Shown one piece after another: positions 23,222 through 32,273 of a DNA stretch of 47,517 bases. A program made the translations under genes and the position numbers. Under the pieces are notes generated by a model. That model had not been told where the DNA came from, ran no database searches, and saw nothing but the letters and a program-made list of their open reading frames with translations. The stretch is from Thermoanaerobaculaceae bacterium (GTDB lineage Bacteria; Acidobacteriota; Thermoanaerobaculia; Thermoanaerobaculales; Thermoanaerobaculaceae): contig JALOLB010000005.1 of the NCBI GenBank assembly GCA_025456225.1, positions 1 through 47,517 of the forward strand, read 5' to 3'. Position 1 is the first letter of the stretch. Every line of letters starts with the position of its first letter.

Positions 23222-24369
23222 CCCTGGTGGAGCGCCCCGGCGGGGTCCACCCGCGTCGCCCGCCACGCCGGCAGCGCCGCGCCGACCAGACCCATGGTCA
23301 CGGCCGCCACACACGTCGCGGCCAGGAGCCCCGCGCTCAGGTGCGGCTCCATCAGGCCGAGCAGCGGTGGCCGCGCCGCCAGCCAGCGCAGCCCGACCCC
23401 GCCCAGGACCACCCCGGATGGCACGGCCAGCCCCAGCAGCGCTCCCGACTCGGCGAGGACCAGCGCCACGATGCGCCGTGCCGGCCAGCCGATCGCCATC
23501 AGCACGGCGAGCTCCGCGGTCCGCTCCGTCACCGCCATGAGCAGGGTGTTGAGGATCATCAGCGTCCCCCCCACCACCGCGATCAGGGCCACGGCCCAGG
23601 TCGAGGCGCGGAAGAACTGGAGGACGTGGTCGTTGGACGCCACCTGCTCCGTTGTGTCCACCCGCAGGGCGGGAAACTCCCTGGCGATCGCCGCCTGGAC
23701 CGCGGCCACCCGCGCCGGCGACGGGTTCTGCACCCTCAGCGTGATGATCGACAGCTTGCCCGGGCGCTCCATCAGCTCCTGGAGGCGGGCCAGTGGCACG
23801 AGCAGCAGGTTGCCGCTCATCGCCCCGCCGCCCCGCACGATGCCGACGACGCGCAGGCCGCGGCCGGGAAGGTGCACGGTTCCGCCGACGTCGACGCCGA
23901 GGGCGGCCGCCAGCCCCTCCCCCACCGCGGCCTCCCAGCCGTCTCCCGGCGGCTGCCCGGCACGGAAGGCGAGGGTGCTCCACAGGAAGCTCCCCGGCTC
24001 CCACCCCCGCACCACCGCCTGGGGCCCCTCGTCGAGGAACACGAGGTCGATGAGCTCGCCTGCGGCCGCTTCCACCCCGGGGGTGGCCGCCAGCTCCCCC
24101 ACCAGCGAGGCGTTGAGCGAGGCGCTGAGGATCTCGATGGCGCCCTTCCGCACGGCCATGAGGTGGCCCCCGCGCTCGCGGTTCCACCGCTGCCAGCCCT
24201 CCTCCACGCCCCGCGAGGAACCGATCAGGAGCAGGAACGAGGCCACGGCGTTGACGAGACCCAGCCAGGTCAGGGCGGTCCGCAGGGGACGGCGCCGCAG
24301 ACCCCGCCAGGCCACGCCCGCCAGGCCGAGCGGGCGTCCGGTGCGGGAGTGCTCACCCACGCTGGTCAC
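23218..24369 (-). CDS. FtsX/MacB-family ABC permease
   Basis: 383 aa. One N-terminal membrane segment (residues about 26-50) is followed by a large extracytoplasmic domain (about 55-255) and three C-terminal membrane segments, the layout of the FtsX/LolC/MacB permeases. Conserved FtsX-type features include TLMILNTLLMAVTERTAELAVLMAIGW before helix 3 and ALPAWRATRVDPAGALHQG at the end, equivalent to the usual P-A-x-x-A-s-x-x-P-x-x-A-L. The start is a GTG inside the upstream ATPase gene (17-base overlap). Likely exports or extracts a lipid or lipoprotein-type substrate. Confidence 0.85.
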   Translation of the reverse strand: MTSVGEHSRTGRPLGLAGVAWRGLRRRPLRTALTWLGLVNAVASFLLLIGSSRGVEEGWQRWNRERGGHLMAVRKGAIEILSASLNASLVGELAATPGVEAAAGELIDLVFLDEGPQAVVRGWEPGSFLWSTLAFRAGQPPGDGWEAAVGEGLAAALGVDVGGTVHLPGRGLRVVGIVRGGGAMSGNLLLVPLARLQELMERPGKLSIITLRVQNPSPARVAAVQAAIAREFPALRVDTTEQVASNDHVLQFFRASTWAVALIAVVGGTLMILNTLLMAVTERTAELAVLMAIGWPARRIVALVLAESGALLGLAVPSGVVLGGVGLRWLAARPPLLGLMEPHLSAGLLAATCVAAVTMGLVGAALPAWRATRVDPAGALHQG

Positions 24370-25087
24370 CCGTCATCCGACCATCCAGCAGCGTCACCCG
24401 CCGCGGTGCCCGGCCGACGAGCGCCGGGTCGTGACTCACGATCACGAGCGCCGTCCCGTCCAGCCTGTTGATCTCGTCGAGAAGCGCCATCACCTCGGCT
24501 GCGCTGGCACTGTCCAGATTGCCGGTGGGCTCGTCGGCGAGGATCACCCGGGGACGGTTGGCGATGGCCCTGGCAACTGCCACGCGCTGTCGTTCCCCCA
24601 CGGAGAGCTCTCGCGGCAGGTGGTCGCCCCGTACCCCGAGCCCCACCCGGTCGAGCAGCTCCGCCGAGCGCCGCACCCGCGCCCGCCCGCCGAGCCCACC
24701 GCCCAGCAAGGCCAGCTCGACGTTCTCCCGGGCCGTGAAGGTCGGCAGCAGGTTGAAGCTCTGGAACACGATGCCGATGTGCGTGGCCCGCACGCCGGTC
24801 CACTCCGCGCGGTCGCGCGGGCGTCGTCCCTCGAACCGGACCTCACCGCGGGAGGGCCGGTCCAGCCCGGCCATGAGGTTGAGCAGCGTCGACTTGCCGG
24901 AGCCGCTCGGCCCCGTGATGGCCACGACCTCGCCTGCTGCAATGTCGAGGCTGACCCCGGCCAGCGCGACCACCCGACCCTCGTCGTACTCCCGCGAGAC
25001 CCGGTCGACCGAGATGAGCGGGGGGCAGACACCCGCAGGTGCCGCGGTCGTCGAAGGTTCCAGGCCGAGCGGGGGTCCGGACGCCAT
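24353..25087 (-). CDS. MacB/LolD-type ABC ATPase with variant signature
   Basis: 244 aa; partner of the overlapping permease. Walker [11 protein letters not shown]-loop VFQSFNLLPTFTA, Walker [12 protein letters not shown] and H-loop VSHDP are standard. The signature reads [14 protein letters not shown], with V-G-E in place of the usual G-G-Q; G is kept. About 20 residues precede the first conserved strand and contain no better start codon. A TTGACA lies 17 bases before a weak -10 close to the ATG, so translation may be nearly leaderless. Confidence 0.87.
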   Translation of the reverse strand: MASGPPLGLEPSTTAAPAGVCPPLISVDRVSREYDEGRVVALAGVSLDIAAGEVVAITGPSGSGKSTLLNLMAGLDRPSRGEVRFEGRRPRDRAEWTGVRATHIGIVFQSFNLLPTFTARENVELALLGGGLGGRARVRRSAELLDRVGLGVRGDHLPRELSVGERQRVAVARAIANRPRVILADEPTGNLDSASAAEVMALLDEINRLDGTALVIVSHDPALVGRAPRRVTLLDGRMTGDQRG

Positions 25088-25095
25088 GTCAGCTC

Positions 25096-25124
25096 ATGGT
25101 CGGGGCAGGGAATAACCCTGTCAA
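25096..25124 (-). promoter_or_regulatory. Putative promoter of the ABC transporter operon
   Basis: On the minus strand a perfect TTGACA (25119-25124) is followed after 17 bases by a weak -10, GACCAT (25096-25101). The predicted start of transcription would lie almost at the ATG (25087). Confidence 0.4.
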
Positions 25125-25348
25125 GCCGGGTTCCGAGCCGGCCCCCCGGCGGCCGCCCGACCCCCAGGACGGCGTGGGGAGCCCTGCTCGCCAGCCCGGG
25201 GGCAAGACGCTTGAAGACGCCTCCGCGCAGCAGGGGCCGCTTGGCGTGGTGGTGACGGCAGGGGCGGCGGCCTGCGCTCCGAGCAAACGGATCGCCGACC
25301 CCGGTGTTCGGACCCGGAGGAACCGCTGAAACGGGCGCTCGCCTCGCT

Positions 25349-25377
25349 TTGTCAGGCCCTGCCCCGAATGCTAGACT
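25349..25377 (+). promoter_or_regulatory. Sigma-70-type promoter of hom-AOR
   Basis: TTGTCA (25349-25354), 17-base spacer, TAGACT (25372-25377). It lies 80 bases ahead of the homoserine dehydrogenase ATG and is one of the best promoter matches in the window. Confidence 0.6.
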
Positions 25378-25456
25378 GCCCACGGATCGTGGACCGGACC
25401 GTTCGGACACCGGCTCGGAATCGAAGAGTGACTACATCTTCCCAAAGGAGAATCAG

Positions 25457-26482
25457 ATGAAGCATCGCCTGGCACTGATCGGTTTTGGAAACGTGGGGCA
25501 AGGGCTGCTGTCGATCCTGGTCGAGAAGAAGGAGGCGCTCAGGCGCGAGTACGGCTTCGAGCTCGAGATCGTCGCCGTGTGCGACATGCTGAAGGGCTCG
25601 CTCCGAGACGCCAATGGGCTCGACGGGCAGAAGCTGCTGGACCTGGCCGGAGGCACGCTGGACGCCTACCCGGGCGGCACCAAGGGCGGGGACGCCCTGA
25701 CGGTCATCCGCGAGTCGAAGGCGACGGTGGTGGTGGAGGCGTCCTACACGGACCTCACAACGGGCGAGCCGGCCACGTCGCACGTCAAGGCGGCTTTCGA
25801 GTCGGGCGCGCACGTGGTCACGACCAACAAGGGGCCGCTCGCTCTTCACTACGCGGAGCTGGTGGACCTGGCCAGGGCCAGGAAGCTGCAGTTCCGGTTC
25901 GAGGGAACGGTCATGTCGGGCACCCCGATGCTGAGCTTCGGGATGAAGAACCTGGCGGGATGCGAGATCACCGAGATCCGCGGGATCTTCAACGGCACCA
26001 CCAACTTCATCCTGACCGAGATGGAGAAGGGGCAGGCCTACGCCGAGGCCCTGCAGAAGGCCCAGGAGCTGGGCTACGCGGAGGCGGATCCTACGGGAGA
26101 CGTCGAGGGCTTCGACACCATGGGCAAGGTGCTGATCCTGTCGAACGTCTTCATGGGCGGCGTGATGAGGAAGGACGAGATCGCGAGGACGGGCATCACC
26201 GCCCTCACTCCCGAGGACATCAGGAAGGCCGCGGCCGAGGGCAAGCGCTGGAAGCTCATCGGCAGCGTGCGGAGGGAAGGCGGCAAGGTCGTCGGCTCTG
26301 TCGGTCCGCAGGCCCTGCCCCTGTCCAATCCGCTCACGTCCGTGATGGGAGCGACCAACGCGGCGCAGTTCGCGACCGATCTCCTTGGCGAGGTCACGGT
26401 CGTGGGCGCCGGAGCAGGACGGCGGGAGACCGGTTTTGCGATCCTGGCCGATCTCCTCGACATCCACAGGACCATCGGCTGA
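25457..26482 (+). CDS. hom: Homoserine dehydrogenase, short form
   Basis: Reduces aspartate semialdehyde to homoserine with NAD(P)H, the branch to threonine and methionine. 341 aa, without the C-terminal ACT regulatory domain, so probably not feedback-inhibited through that route. N-terminal GFGNVGQGLL nucleotide-binding motif; VVTTNKGPLA with the Lys near the cofactor; the family block IFNGTTNFIL; then AEADPTGDVEGFDTMGK, matching the catalytic G-x-A-x-x-D-P-x-x-D-v-x-G-x-D-x-x-x-K. AAAGGAG lies before the ATG. AOR follows after 48 bases on the same strand. Confidence 0.93.
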   Translation: MKHRLALIGFGNVGQGLLSILVEKKEALRREYGFELEIVAVCDMLKGSLRDANGLDGQKLLDLAGGTLDAYPGGTKGGDALTVIRESKATVVVEASYTDLTTGEPATSHVKAAFESGAHVVTTNKGPLALHYAELVDLARARKLQFRFEGTVMSGTPMLSFGMKNLAGCEITEIRGIFNGTTNFILTEMEKGQAYAEALQKAQELGYAEADPTGDVEGFDTMGKVLILSNVFMGGVMRKDEIARTGITALTPEDIRKAAAEGKRWKLIGSVRREGGKVVGSVGPQALPLSNPLTSVMGATNAAQFATDLLGEVTVVGAGAGRRETGFAILADLLDIHRTIG

Positions 26483-26530
26483 AACGGGACGGCGGCAGGT
26501 CGGCGAACGAGCCGACGGAAGGAGCTCAGC

Positions 26531-28489
26531 ATGAGCAACGGCGCAAGCTGCGGGTACAACGGCCGATGGGCGTTCGTGAACCTGACCACCGGTCGCGTCG
26601 AGATCAGGAACAGCGATCCGAACGTCGAGAGGGCGTTCCTGGGCGGCCGGGGGCTCGGAGCCTACTTCCTCGCCGAGCGGGTCCGGGAGCACGGCGGGCC
26701 GATCACCGACCCGCTCGGGCCCGAGAACCGGATCGTCCTCGGCTGTGCGGCTCTGCTCGACACCAGGATCCACACGGCCAGCCGTGGCTCGGCGAGCTTC
26801 TTCTCCCCGTTCACGAGGTCGACGGCGCCTCTCGCCGATGCTCTCCCTCCCGTGCAGGGGCTGGTGACGCACTCCAGCATCGGCGGGACGTTCGCCACCA
26901 GGCTCAAGAGCTCGGGCATCGACCAGATCGTGATCGACGGACGGGCCGATAGGCCGGTCCGGATCGAGGTCGTCGACGGCCAGGTTCGTATCCTCCCGGC
27001 GGAGCCCGAGCTCTTCGAGGAGCGGCACGGCAGCCGCTTCCCACTCCGGTCAGCGGCCATGAGCGCCGCGCTCGCCGCGAGGCTTCCGGGCCAGAAGGCC
27101 GCCTCGGCGTATGTGGGCCCTGCAGGGTGGGCGAAGGTGCCCTGGGCCTGCCTGACCAACGACAGCGACCGGAACTTCGGGCGTGGGGGCGGCGGCGCCG
27201 TCTTCGGCTCGAAGAACCTCGTGGCGGTCTCGGTTGCCGGGTCTGCCACGACCAGCTACCACGACCGACAGCTTTTCGATCAGGCCATGAAGGCGCTCGA
27301 CGATGCCATGAGCCAGAAGCTGGCCGACAAGGGGGCGACGGCCTCGTTCAGGCCCACGACCGGCACCACCTGGTGGCTTGACCGGGCGTTCAACGGTGGC
27401 TACCTCGGCAAGGAGGGCGGCTACCTGCCCTGGCACAACTACGACGAGGGCCACTTCGACCCCGAAGCGTTCAAGGACGTCAGCACGGGGTCGCTCCTCG
27501 AGATCGCGGCCAGGTACAAGGTGTGCACCGGTTGCCGCGGCGTGCTCTGCTCCCGCCTGGTCAAGGGTGAGGACGGGGAGCTGTATCCCAGGCCGGAGTT
27601 CGAGACCGCGGCCCTCCTGATCAACTGCTGCGTCACCGATCGCTCGGCGCTCGTCCGGCTGAACCACCTCTGCAACGAGGTGGGGCTGGACACCATGACC
27701 ACCGCGGCCGTGGTGGCGGCGGCCATGGACCTCGACCAGAAAGGCGTGCTGGAGGAGCTCGGGGAGAGCCTCCCGTTCGGCGACGCGGAGGCGTTTGCCC
27801 GAGCCATCGAGAGCATCGGCTACCGCCACGGCCTCCTGGGCGAGCTCCTGGGCAGACCCACTGACGAGATCGCGCACGAGATCCTGAGACGCCTGGGCGA
27901 ATCACGCAAGGACGACGTGCTCTGGTGCCTGACCACGGCGTACGGCGGACTTGGCTACGCCGGGATCGAGCCCAAGGCGTTCCCGGCCATGCACACCTGC
28001 TACGCCACGTCCAACCGCGGCCGCGGGGACCACACGTACGCCTGGACGGTCCAGGCCGAGGAGGCAGGCCTGTCAGGAGCCGGCGAGATCGCCGCCGCGG
28101 TGGCCAACGGTCAGTGGGGCAAGGCGGTCGTCGACTCGATGGGGCTGTGCGACTTTTTCCCGCAGTCAACCACGTCGGACACCTTCCTCGACCTCGTCTT
28201 CGGCCTCACCGGGCTCCGCTACACCCCGGAGGAGCAGGAAACCTGCGGCCGACGGATCGTGACGCTGGAGAGGCTGCTCAACAACATCCAGGGACGTACG
28301 CGCGCCTATGACGACTATGTCCCGCCGAAGCTCAAGGTTCCCCTGAGCTGCGGACCGATGGCGGGACGCAAGGTCGACCCGGAGTACCACCGGGCGATCC
28401 TCGATGCGTTCTATGCCGAGCAGGGGTGGGACCAGGGCGGCCTCGTGAGCGACGCCGCGCTGGAGAAGCTCGGGCTGACGCGCCCCTGA
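26531..28489 (+). CDS. Tungsten-type aldehyde ferredoxin oxidoreductase (AOR family)
   Basis: Oxidises an aldehyde to the carboxylate with ferredoxin as acceptor, or the reverse; uses a tungstopterin and one 4Fe-4S cluster. 652 aa. N-terminal domain: FLGGRGLGAYFL, then RGSASFFSPFTRS and SSIGGTFATRLKSSGID, the pterin-binding part. Cluster ligands are in VCTGCRGVLC around residue 332 (C-x2-C-x4-C; the third gap is one residue longer than the C-x2-C-x3-C of the archaeal enzyme) and MGLCDFF near 538. GGAGCTC lies before the ATG. Likely cotranscribed with hom, but a shared pathway is not obvious. It suggests anaerobic or microaerobic metabolism. Confidence 0.9.
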   Translation: MSNGASCGYNGRWAFVNLTTGRVEIRNSDPNVERAFLGGRGLGAYFLAERVREHGGPITDPLGPENRIVLGCAALLDTRIHTASRGSASFFSPFTRSTAPLADALPPVQGLVTHSSIGGTFATRLKSSGIDQIVIDGRADRPVRIEVVDGQVRILPAEPELFEERHGSRFPLRSAAMSAALAARLPGQKAASAYVGPAGWAKVPWACLTNDSDRNFGRGGGGAVFGSKNLVAVSVAGSATTSYHDRQLFDQAMKALDDAMSQKLADKGATASFRPTTGTTWWLDRAFNGGYLGKEGGYLPWHNYDEGHFDPEAFKDVSTGSLLEIAARYKVCTGCRGVLCSRLVKGEDGELYPRPEFETAALLINCCVTDRSALVRLNHLCNEVGLDTMTTAAVVAAAMDLDQKGVLEELGESLPFGDAEAFARAIESIGYRHGLLGELLGRPTDEIAHEILRRLGESRKDDVLWCLTTAYGGLGYAGIEPKAFPAMHTCYATSNRGRGDHTYAWTVQAEEAGLSGAGEIAAAVANGQWGKAVVDSMGLCDFFPQSTTSDTFLDLVFGLTGLRYTPEEQETCGRRIVTLERLLNNIQGRTRAYDDYVPPKLKVPLSCGPMAGRKVDPEYHRAILDAFYAEQGWDQGGLVSDAALEKLGLTRP

Positions 28490-28569
28490 CCGGCCTGTCT
28501 CACCGCTCTGCTCATCCGCGGACGGATCGTGCCGCGCCGGGGTGGTGCGGGGCAGCAGGGGTGGAGGCC

Positions 28570-30153
28570 TCACCGGCGGCGGAAGGCGGCGAGGGGCGCG
28601 GTGGCTTCCTTGACGTCGAGGAGCAGGGCGAGGCCGAAGTAGCTCGCACCAAACACCGCGCAGACGACCGCGCCGGACAGGGCCGGGGGCAGGGCGTGCA
28701 GCCAGAGCTTGAGGGCGAACGCCGGTAGCGCGGCACCGATCGCGGCGCCCCAGCAGCGCACGGCGAACCCCAGCGGCAGGACGACTCTCCCGAGGTGTCG
28801 GGCCAGGGCGTTGCGGAGCAGCCCCATCTCGACCCATCCCGCGAGGCTGGAGGCCAGGGTCAGGCCCGCCAGGCCGAATCCTGCCGGGAGGCCCAGCCAG
28901 CCGGGGGCGTGGAGCGCCAGCAGCCACCCTCCGGTCGCACCCAGCGCGACCCGCACCAGGGCGAATCGCAGGGGTGTCCGCGTGTCGTGGCGGGCCCAGA
29001 ACGCCGAGGCGTACATCCGTGCCATCGTGACCGCCAGCAACCCGACGCTGGCCGCCGCCAGCACCAGCCAGACCCACTCCACGTCGGCGCGCCGGAACGC
29101 CCCGGTCTGGAACACCAGCGCGACGATGCTGTCGCCAAGGGCCACGAACGCCACCACCGAGGGCACGACGAACGCCGCCACCCGCTGGAGCCCTGCCACG
29201 AGTCGCTGGCGGGCCCGTTCCACCGCCTCCTCGCCCGAGCCGATCTCGCTCGACATCTCCGGCAGCTCGGCGTTGGCGTTGGCCATCCCGAACACCGACA
29301 CCGGCAGCATGTAGAAATCCTGCACGTAGCCGAGGGCCGAGATGGCCCCCGTCCCGAGGAAGCTGGCGATGATGTGGTCGACGTAGGCGGCCGCCTGGTT
29401 GACGCCGCGCCCCCCGAGCGCCGGAAGGAAGTTGCGCAGCACCGTCCTGACGTGCGCCGAGGCCAGGCCGAAGCGCACACGCAGCCCCCCGAGCAGACCG
29501 ATCGCACCAGGCAGTTGCACCCCGAGCTGCAGGGCGCTGCCCACCACGGCGCCGTACGCGAGGATCACCGCCAACTGATCGGGGCCTCTCCCGTCGGCGA
29601 AGAGGACCAGGGAGGCGATCATGGCGGCATTCCACAGCACCGGGGCCATGTAGGGCAGGAGCATGCGGCGATGGGAGTTGAGGATCCCCAGGCACCACGC
29701 CGCCAGCACCAGCAGCCCGATGCCGGGGAACGTGACGCGTACCAGGCGGATGGTCAGCTCACGCTTCGCCCCTTCGAACCCCGGGGCGATGAGGTCGATC
29801 AGCAGGGGTGTGGCAAGCACCCCCACCAGCACCAGGACCGCCATCGCCAGGGCGAGCAGCGACCCGACTGTCCAGGCGACCCGGCGCGCCTCCTCGGGGT
29901 TGCGGTCGCGCTCCCAGAGCTGGGTGTAGACGGGGATGAAGGAGGCCGAGATGGCCTGGTCGCCGAAGAGGTTCTGCAGCAGGTTGGGGACCTTCAGAGC
30001 GGTGCGGAAGGCATCGAGCGCGTCCGAGTTGCCGAAGTAGTGGGCGAAGATGCGCTCACGCACGAAGCCGATCAGCCGCGACAGCATGATGCCCGCGCCG
30101 ATCAGCGCCGCATTGCGGCCGGAACGCCCCCCTGTCGCTGCCGACTTCGCCAC
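28570..30153 (-). CDS. murJ: Lipid II flippase MurJ
   Basis: Moves lipid II across the inner membrane for peptidoglycan synthesis. 527 aa with about 14 membrane segments in the MOP-exporter arrangement. N-terminal LSRLIGFVRERIFAHYFGNSD and DAFRTALKVPNLLQNLFGDQAISASFIPVY are the classic MurJ/MviN block, containing arginines of the central cavity. The start is a GTG in CACCCGGGCA context with no strong ribosome site. Flanked by AOR (convergent) and a small divergent gene, so probably a single-gene unit. Confidence 0.94.
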   Translation of the reverse strand: MAKSAATGGRSGRNAALIGAGIMLSRLIGFVRERIFAHYFGNSDALDAFRTALKVPNLLQNLFGDQAISASFIPVYTQLWERDRNPEEARRVAWTVGSLLALAMAVLVLVGVLATPLLIDLIAPGFEGAKRELTIRLVRVTFPGIGLLVLAAWCLGILNSHRRMLLPYMAPVLWNAAMIASLVLFADGRGPDQLAVILAYGAVVGSALQLGVQLPGAIGLLGGLRVRFGLASAHVRTVLRNFLPALGGRGVNQAAAYVDHIIASFLGTGAISALGYVQDFYMLPVSVFGMANANAELPEMSSEIGSGEEAVERARQRLVAGLQRVAAFVVPSVVAFVALGDSIVALVFQTGAFRRADVEWVWLVLAAASVGLLAVTMARMYASAFWARHDTRTPLRFALVRVALGATGGWLLALHAPGWLGLPAGFGLAGLTLASSLAGWVEMGLLRNALARHLGRVVLPLGFAVRCWGAAIGAALPAFALKLWLHALPPALSGAVVCAVFGASYFGLALLLDVKEATAPLAAFRRR

Positions 30154-30291
30154 CCGGGCATTCTACCCGCCCGAGCTACAATCGAGAGCAGCTCGCATCA
30201 GCACTCGTGGAAGGCAGCCAGGACGCCTGTCACGCGCGGTCGGACCTGGCCGGGACAAGCCGGGTGACAGAGAGGATCGGGAGGCGCCGGA

Positions 30292-30678
30292 ATGGCCGAT
30301 CGAACCGAGCATCGAGTCGTGGCTGCGCAGGAGCTGACGGCGCTCGTGCAAGGGGCGGCCGCCAAGCAGCTCCCCTACGACACTCCTGCCGAGATCGAGC
30401 CGGTGGTCGAGGAGATCGTCGAGATGCTCCGCCCGCTCGTTACCTCGCCCTTCGACCTCGACCGTCTCTCGCGGGTGCTGCCGGATCTTCTGCGGAAGGT
30501 GAGCTGTTGGAGCGACGAGACACCCTACGGGTACGTGCACGACTACGACACCAAGGCCCTGCGCGCCTGCGTCCTGGGGTGCGATACCGTGAGCGCGCTG
30601 GCGGCCCGCCTCAAGAGGGGCATCCCTGCCGCGACCTCAACGCCCGTCTGGTTGGATGGTCCGGATCGCGACAGATGA
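30292..30678 (+). CDS. Hypothetical protein, 128 aa
   Basis: Small, mainly helical, acidic N-terminal half (EIEPVVEEIVEMLRPLV), with three cysteines (C73, C93, C97, the last two in RACVLGCDTV). No signal peptide, no recognised family. GAGGCGC precedes the ATG, but an upstream GGGAG may also serve. It is convergent with cysS, and its stop is directly followed by a short REP-like hairpin. The 138 bases upstream, toward murJ, hold nothing recognisable. Confidence 0.55.
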   Translation: MADRTEHRVVAAQELTALVQGAAAKQLPYDTPAEIEPVVEEIVEMLRPLVTSPFDLDRLSRVLPDLLRKVSCWSDETPYGYVHDYDTKALRACVLGCDTVSALAARLKRGIPAATSTPVWLDGPDRDR

Positions 30679-30681
30679 ATC

Positions 30682-30704
30682 GCGGCAAGAATGCCGCTCC
30701 TACA
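30682..30704. repeat. REP-like hairpin
   Basis: GCGGCA (30682-30687), loop AGAA, TGCCGC (30692-30697), tail TCCTACA. It resembles bacterial REP sequences that carry a short TGTAGGAGC head on the opposite strand. It lies between convergent gene ends and may act as a terminator or mRNA-end stabiliser. Confidence 0.65.
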
Positions 30705-30720
30705 AGGCCGCGGGGTGTCG

Positions 30721-32124
30721 CTACTGCCGGTGCCAGACCGTGCCGTGGGGCGTGTCCTCCAGGATGATGCCGCGTCCTGCCAGCTCCTGGCGGATGGCGT
30801 CGGCGCGGGCGAAGTCCCGTCCCTTGCGCGCCGCCGTGCGCTCGGCCACCAGGGCGTCGATCCCGGCCGCGTCGTCGGCCGCCTTGGGCCGCGCCGGCAG
30901 GATGTCGAGGGTGCGCTGCACCAGCCCGAACGCCTCGTCGAGCCGGTCACGTACCGGCTGCGCAATCCCCTCCCCGTCCAGGGCCTGGTTGACCCGGGTG
31001 AGGAGCATGTGGAACGCGGCCAGGGCGCGGGCGGTGTTGAGGTCGTCCGCCAGGCCGTCGAGCAGCTCCGCCTCGAAGGCAGCGACGTCCGTCGCGGCCA
31101 GCGCGCCACCGTCGCCGGCCGCAGGCGTGTGCGCGAGCCGCCGCAGGGTGTTGTCGATGCGGCGCATCACCGACTCGGCTCCGGCCAGCCCGTCGAAGGT
31201 GAAGTTGAGCTTCTGCCGGTACGGGACCGACAGGAGCAGGTAGCGGATCGCCGCCGGGTCGTGACCGCGCTCCACCAGATCGCGAAGCGTGAAGAAGTTG
31301 CCCTTGGACTTGGCCATCTTCTCGCCCTCGACGACGAGGTGCTCGGCGTGCAGCCAGGTGTGCACGAACGGCCTGCCCGTTGCGCCCTCCGACTGGGCGA
31401 TCTCGTTCTCGTGGTGCGGGAAGATGTTGTCCACCGCGCCGGTGTGGATGTCGAAGGACTCCCCGAGCAGGGCCGTGCCCATGGCCGAGCACTCCAGGTG
31501 CCACCCGGGGCGTCCCGGGCCCAGCACCGTGTCCCACACCGGCTCGCCCTGCTTGGACGCCTTCCACAGCACGAAGTCCCGCACGTCCTCCTTTTCGTAC
31601 TCGTCGGCGTCCACGCGCGCCCCGGCCTTCACCTCGTCGAGAAGCACGCCGGACAGCCGGCCGTACTGCGGGAACGAGGCGATGCGGAAGTAGGTCGACC
31701 CATCGAGCACGTAGGTGTGGCCGTTGGCCGTGAGCCGCCGCACCAGCTCGACCATCTGGGGGACGTAGTCGGTGGCGCGCGGGTAGTGCTCGGCGCGCTG
31801 CACCCGCAGGGTGTCGATGTCCTCGAAGAAGAGGGCGATGTAGCGGTCGGTGAACTCGCGCAGCGACACGCCCTCGGCGCTCGCTCCCCTGATCGTCTTG
31901 TCGTCGATGTCGGTCAGGTTCATCACCTGGGTGACGCGGTACCCGAGCTCCTGGAGGGTGCGGCGCAGCACGTCCTCGAACAGGAAGGTGCGGAGGTTCC
32001 CGATGTGCACCACGTTGTAAACCGTCGGACCGCAGGTGTACACCCGCGCGTGCCCGGGCTCGAGGGTGTGGAACGCCTCCTGCTGGCGCGTCAGGGTGTT
32101 GTAGAAACGGATCTCGCGGGACAT
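30721..32124 (-). CDS. cysS: Cysteinyl-tRNA synthetase
   Basis: Charges tRNA-Cys. 467 aa, normal length. Class I motifs HIGN (in YNVVHIGNLRTF) and KMAKSKGN, a variant of KMSKS with Ala, are intact. The zinc site is supplied by the Cys of CGPTVYN, the Cys of WHLECSAM and His/Glu in FPHHENEIAQSE. A C-terminal DALR-like helical domain follows. GGAGG lies upstream of the ATG, and a TATGAT box is present at 32143-32148 on the minus strand without a clear -35. Confidence 0.97.
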   Translation of the reverse strand: MSREIRFYNTLTRQQEAFHTLEPGHARVYTCGPTVYNVVHIGNLRTFLFEDVLRRTLQELGYRVTQVMNLTDIDDKTIRGASAEGVSLREFTDRYIALFFEDIDTLRVQRAEHYPRATDYVPQMVELVRRLTANGHTYVLDGSTYFRIASFPQYGRLSGVLLDEVKAGARVDADEYEKEDVRDFVLWKASKQGEPVWDTVLGPGRPGWHLECSAMGTALLGESFDIHTGAVDNIFPHHENEIAQSEGATGRPFVHTWLHAEHLVVEGEKMAKSKGNFFTLRDLVERGHDPAAIRYLLLSVPYRQKLNFTFDGLAGAESVMRRIDNTLRRLAHTPAAGDGGALAATDVAAFEAELLDGLADDLNTARALAAFHMLLTRVNQALDGEGIAQPVRDRLDEAFGLVQRTLDILPARPKAADDAAGIDALVAERTAARKGRDFARADAIRQELAGRGIILEDTPHGTVWHRQ

Positions 32125-32165
32125 CGGTGCCTCCAGCGGTTCATCATAACCCCCGCCCGCCCAGA

Positions 32166-32272
32166 ACGCAGTTCACGGTTCACAGTTTACGGTTCGCAGT
32201 TGATTTCCGAACCTCCCGGGGTGGGTGGGGGAACTGCTAACTGCTAACTGCGAGCCGCGATCTGTGAACTCT
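32166..32272. repeat. GGTTCAC/GTGAAC iterated palindrome
   Basis: Left side repeats CAGTTCACGGTTCACAG-type words; right side repeats AACTGCTAACTGCTAACTGC. GGTTCGCAGTT (32191-32201) pairs at 10 of 11 positions with AACTGCGAGCC (32246-32256), and the outer GTTCAC and GTGAAC words can extend it. It lies between the tricorn stop and the cysS start on the same strand. Confidence 0.65.
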
Positions 32273-32273
32273 C

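Larger units (their letters stand above)
25088..25456. other. 369-base divergent intergenic region
   Basis: Between the ABC ATPase and homoserine dehydrogenase starts. It contains one promoter for each direction (listed separately). No gene, long hairpin or recognisable riboswitch was found; the hom leader downstream of its promoter is only about 75 bases. Confidence 0.6.

Noticed and set aside
25378-25456. Riboswitch or attenuator before homoserine dehydrogenase
   Set aside because: The leader after the promoter is only about 75 bases with no recognisable aptamer or leader peptide rich in Thr, Met or Ile.
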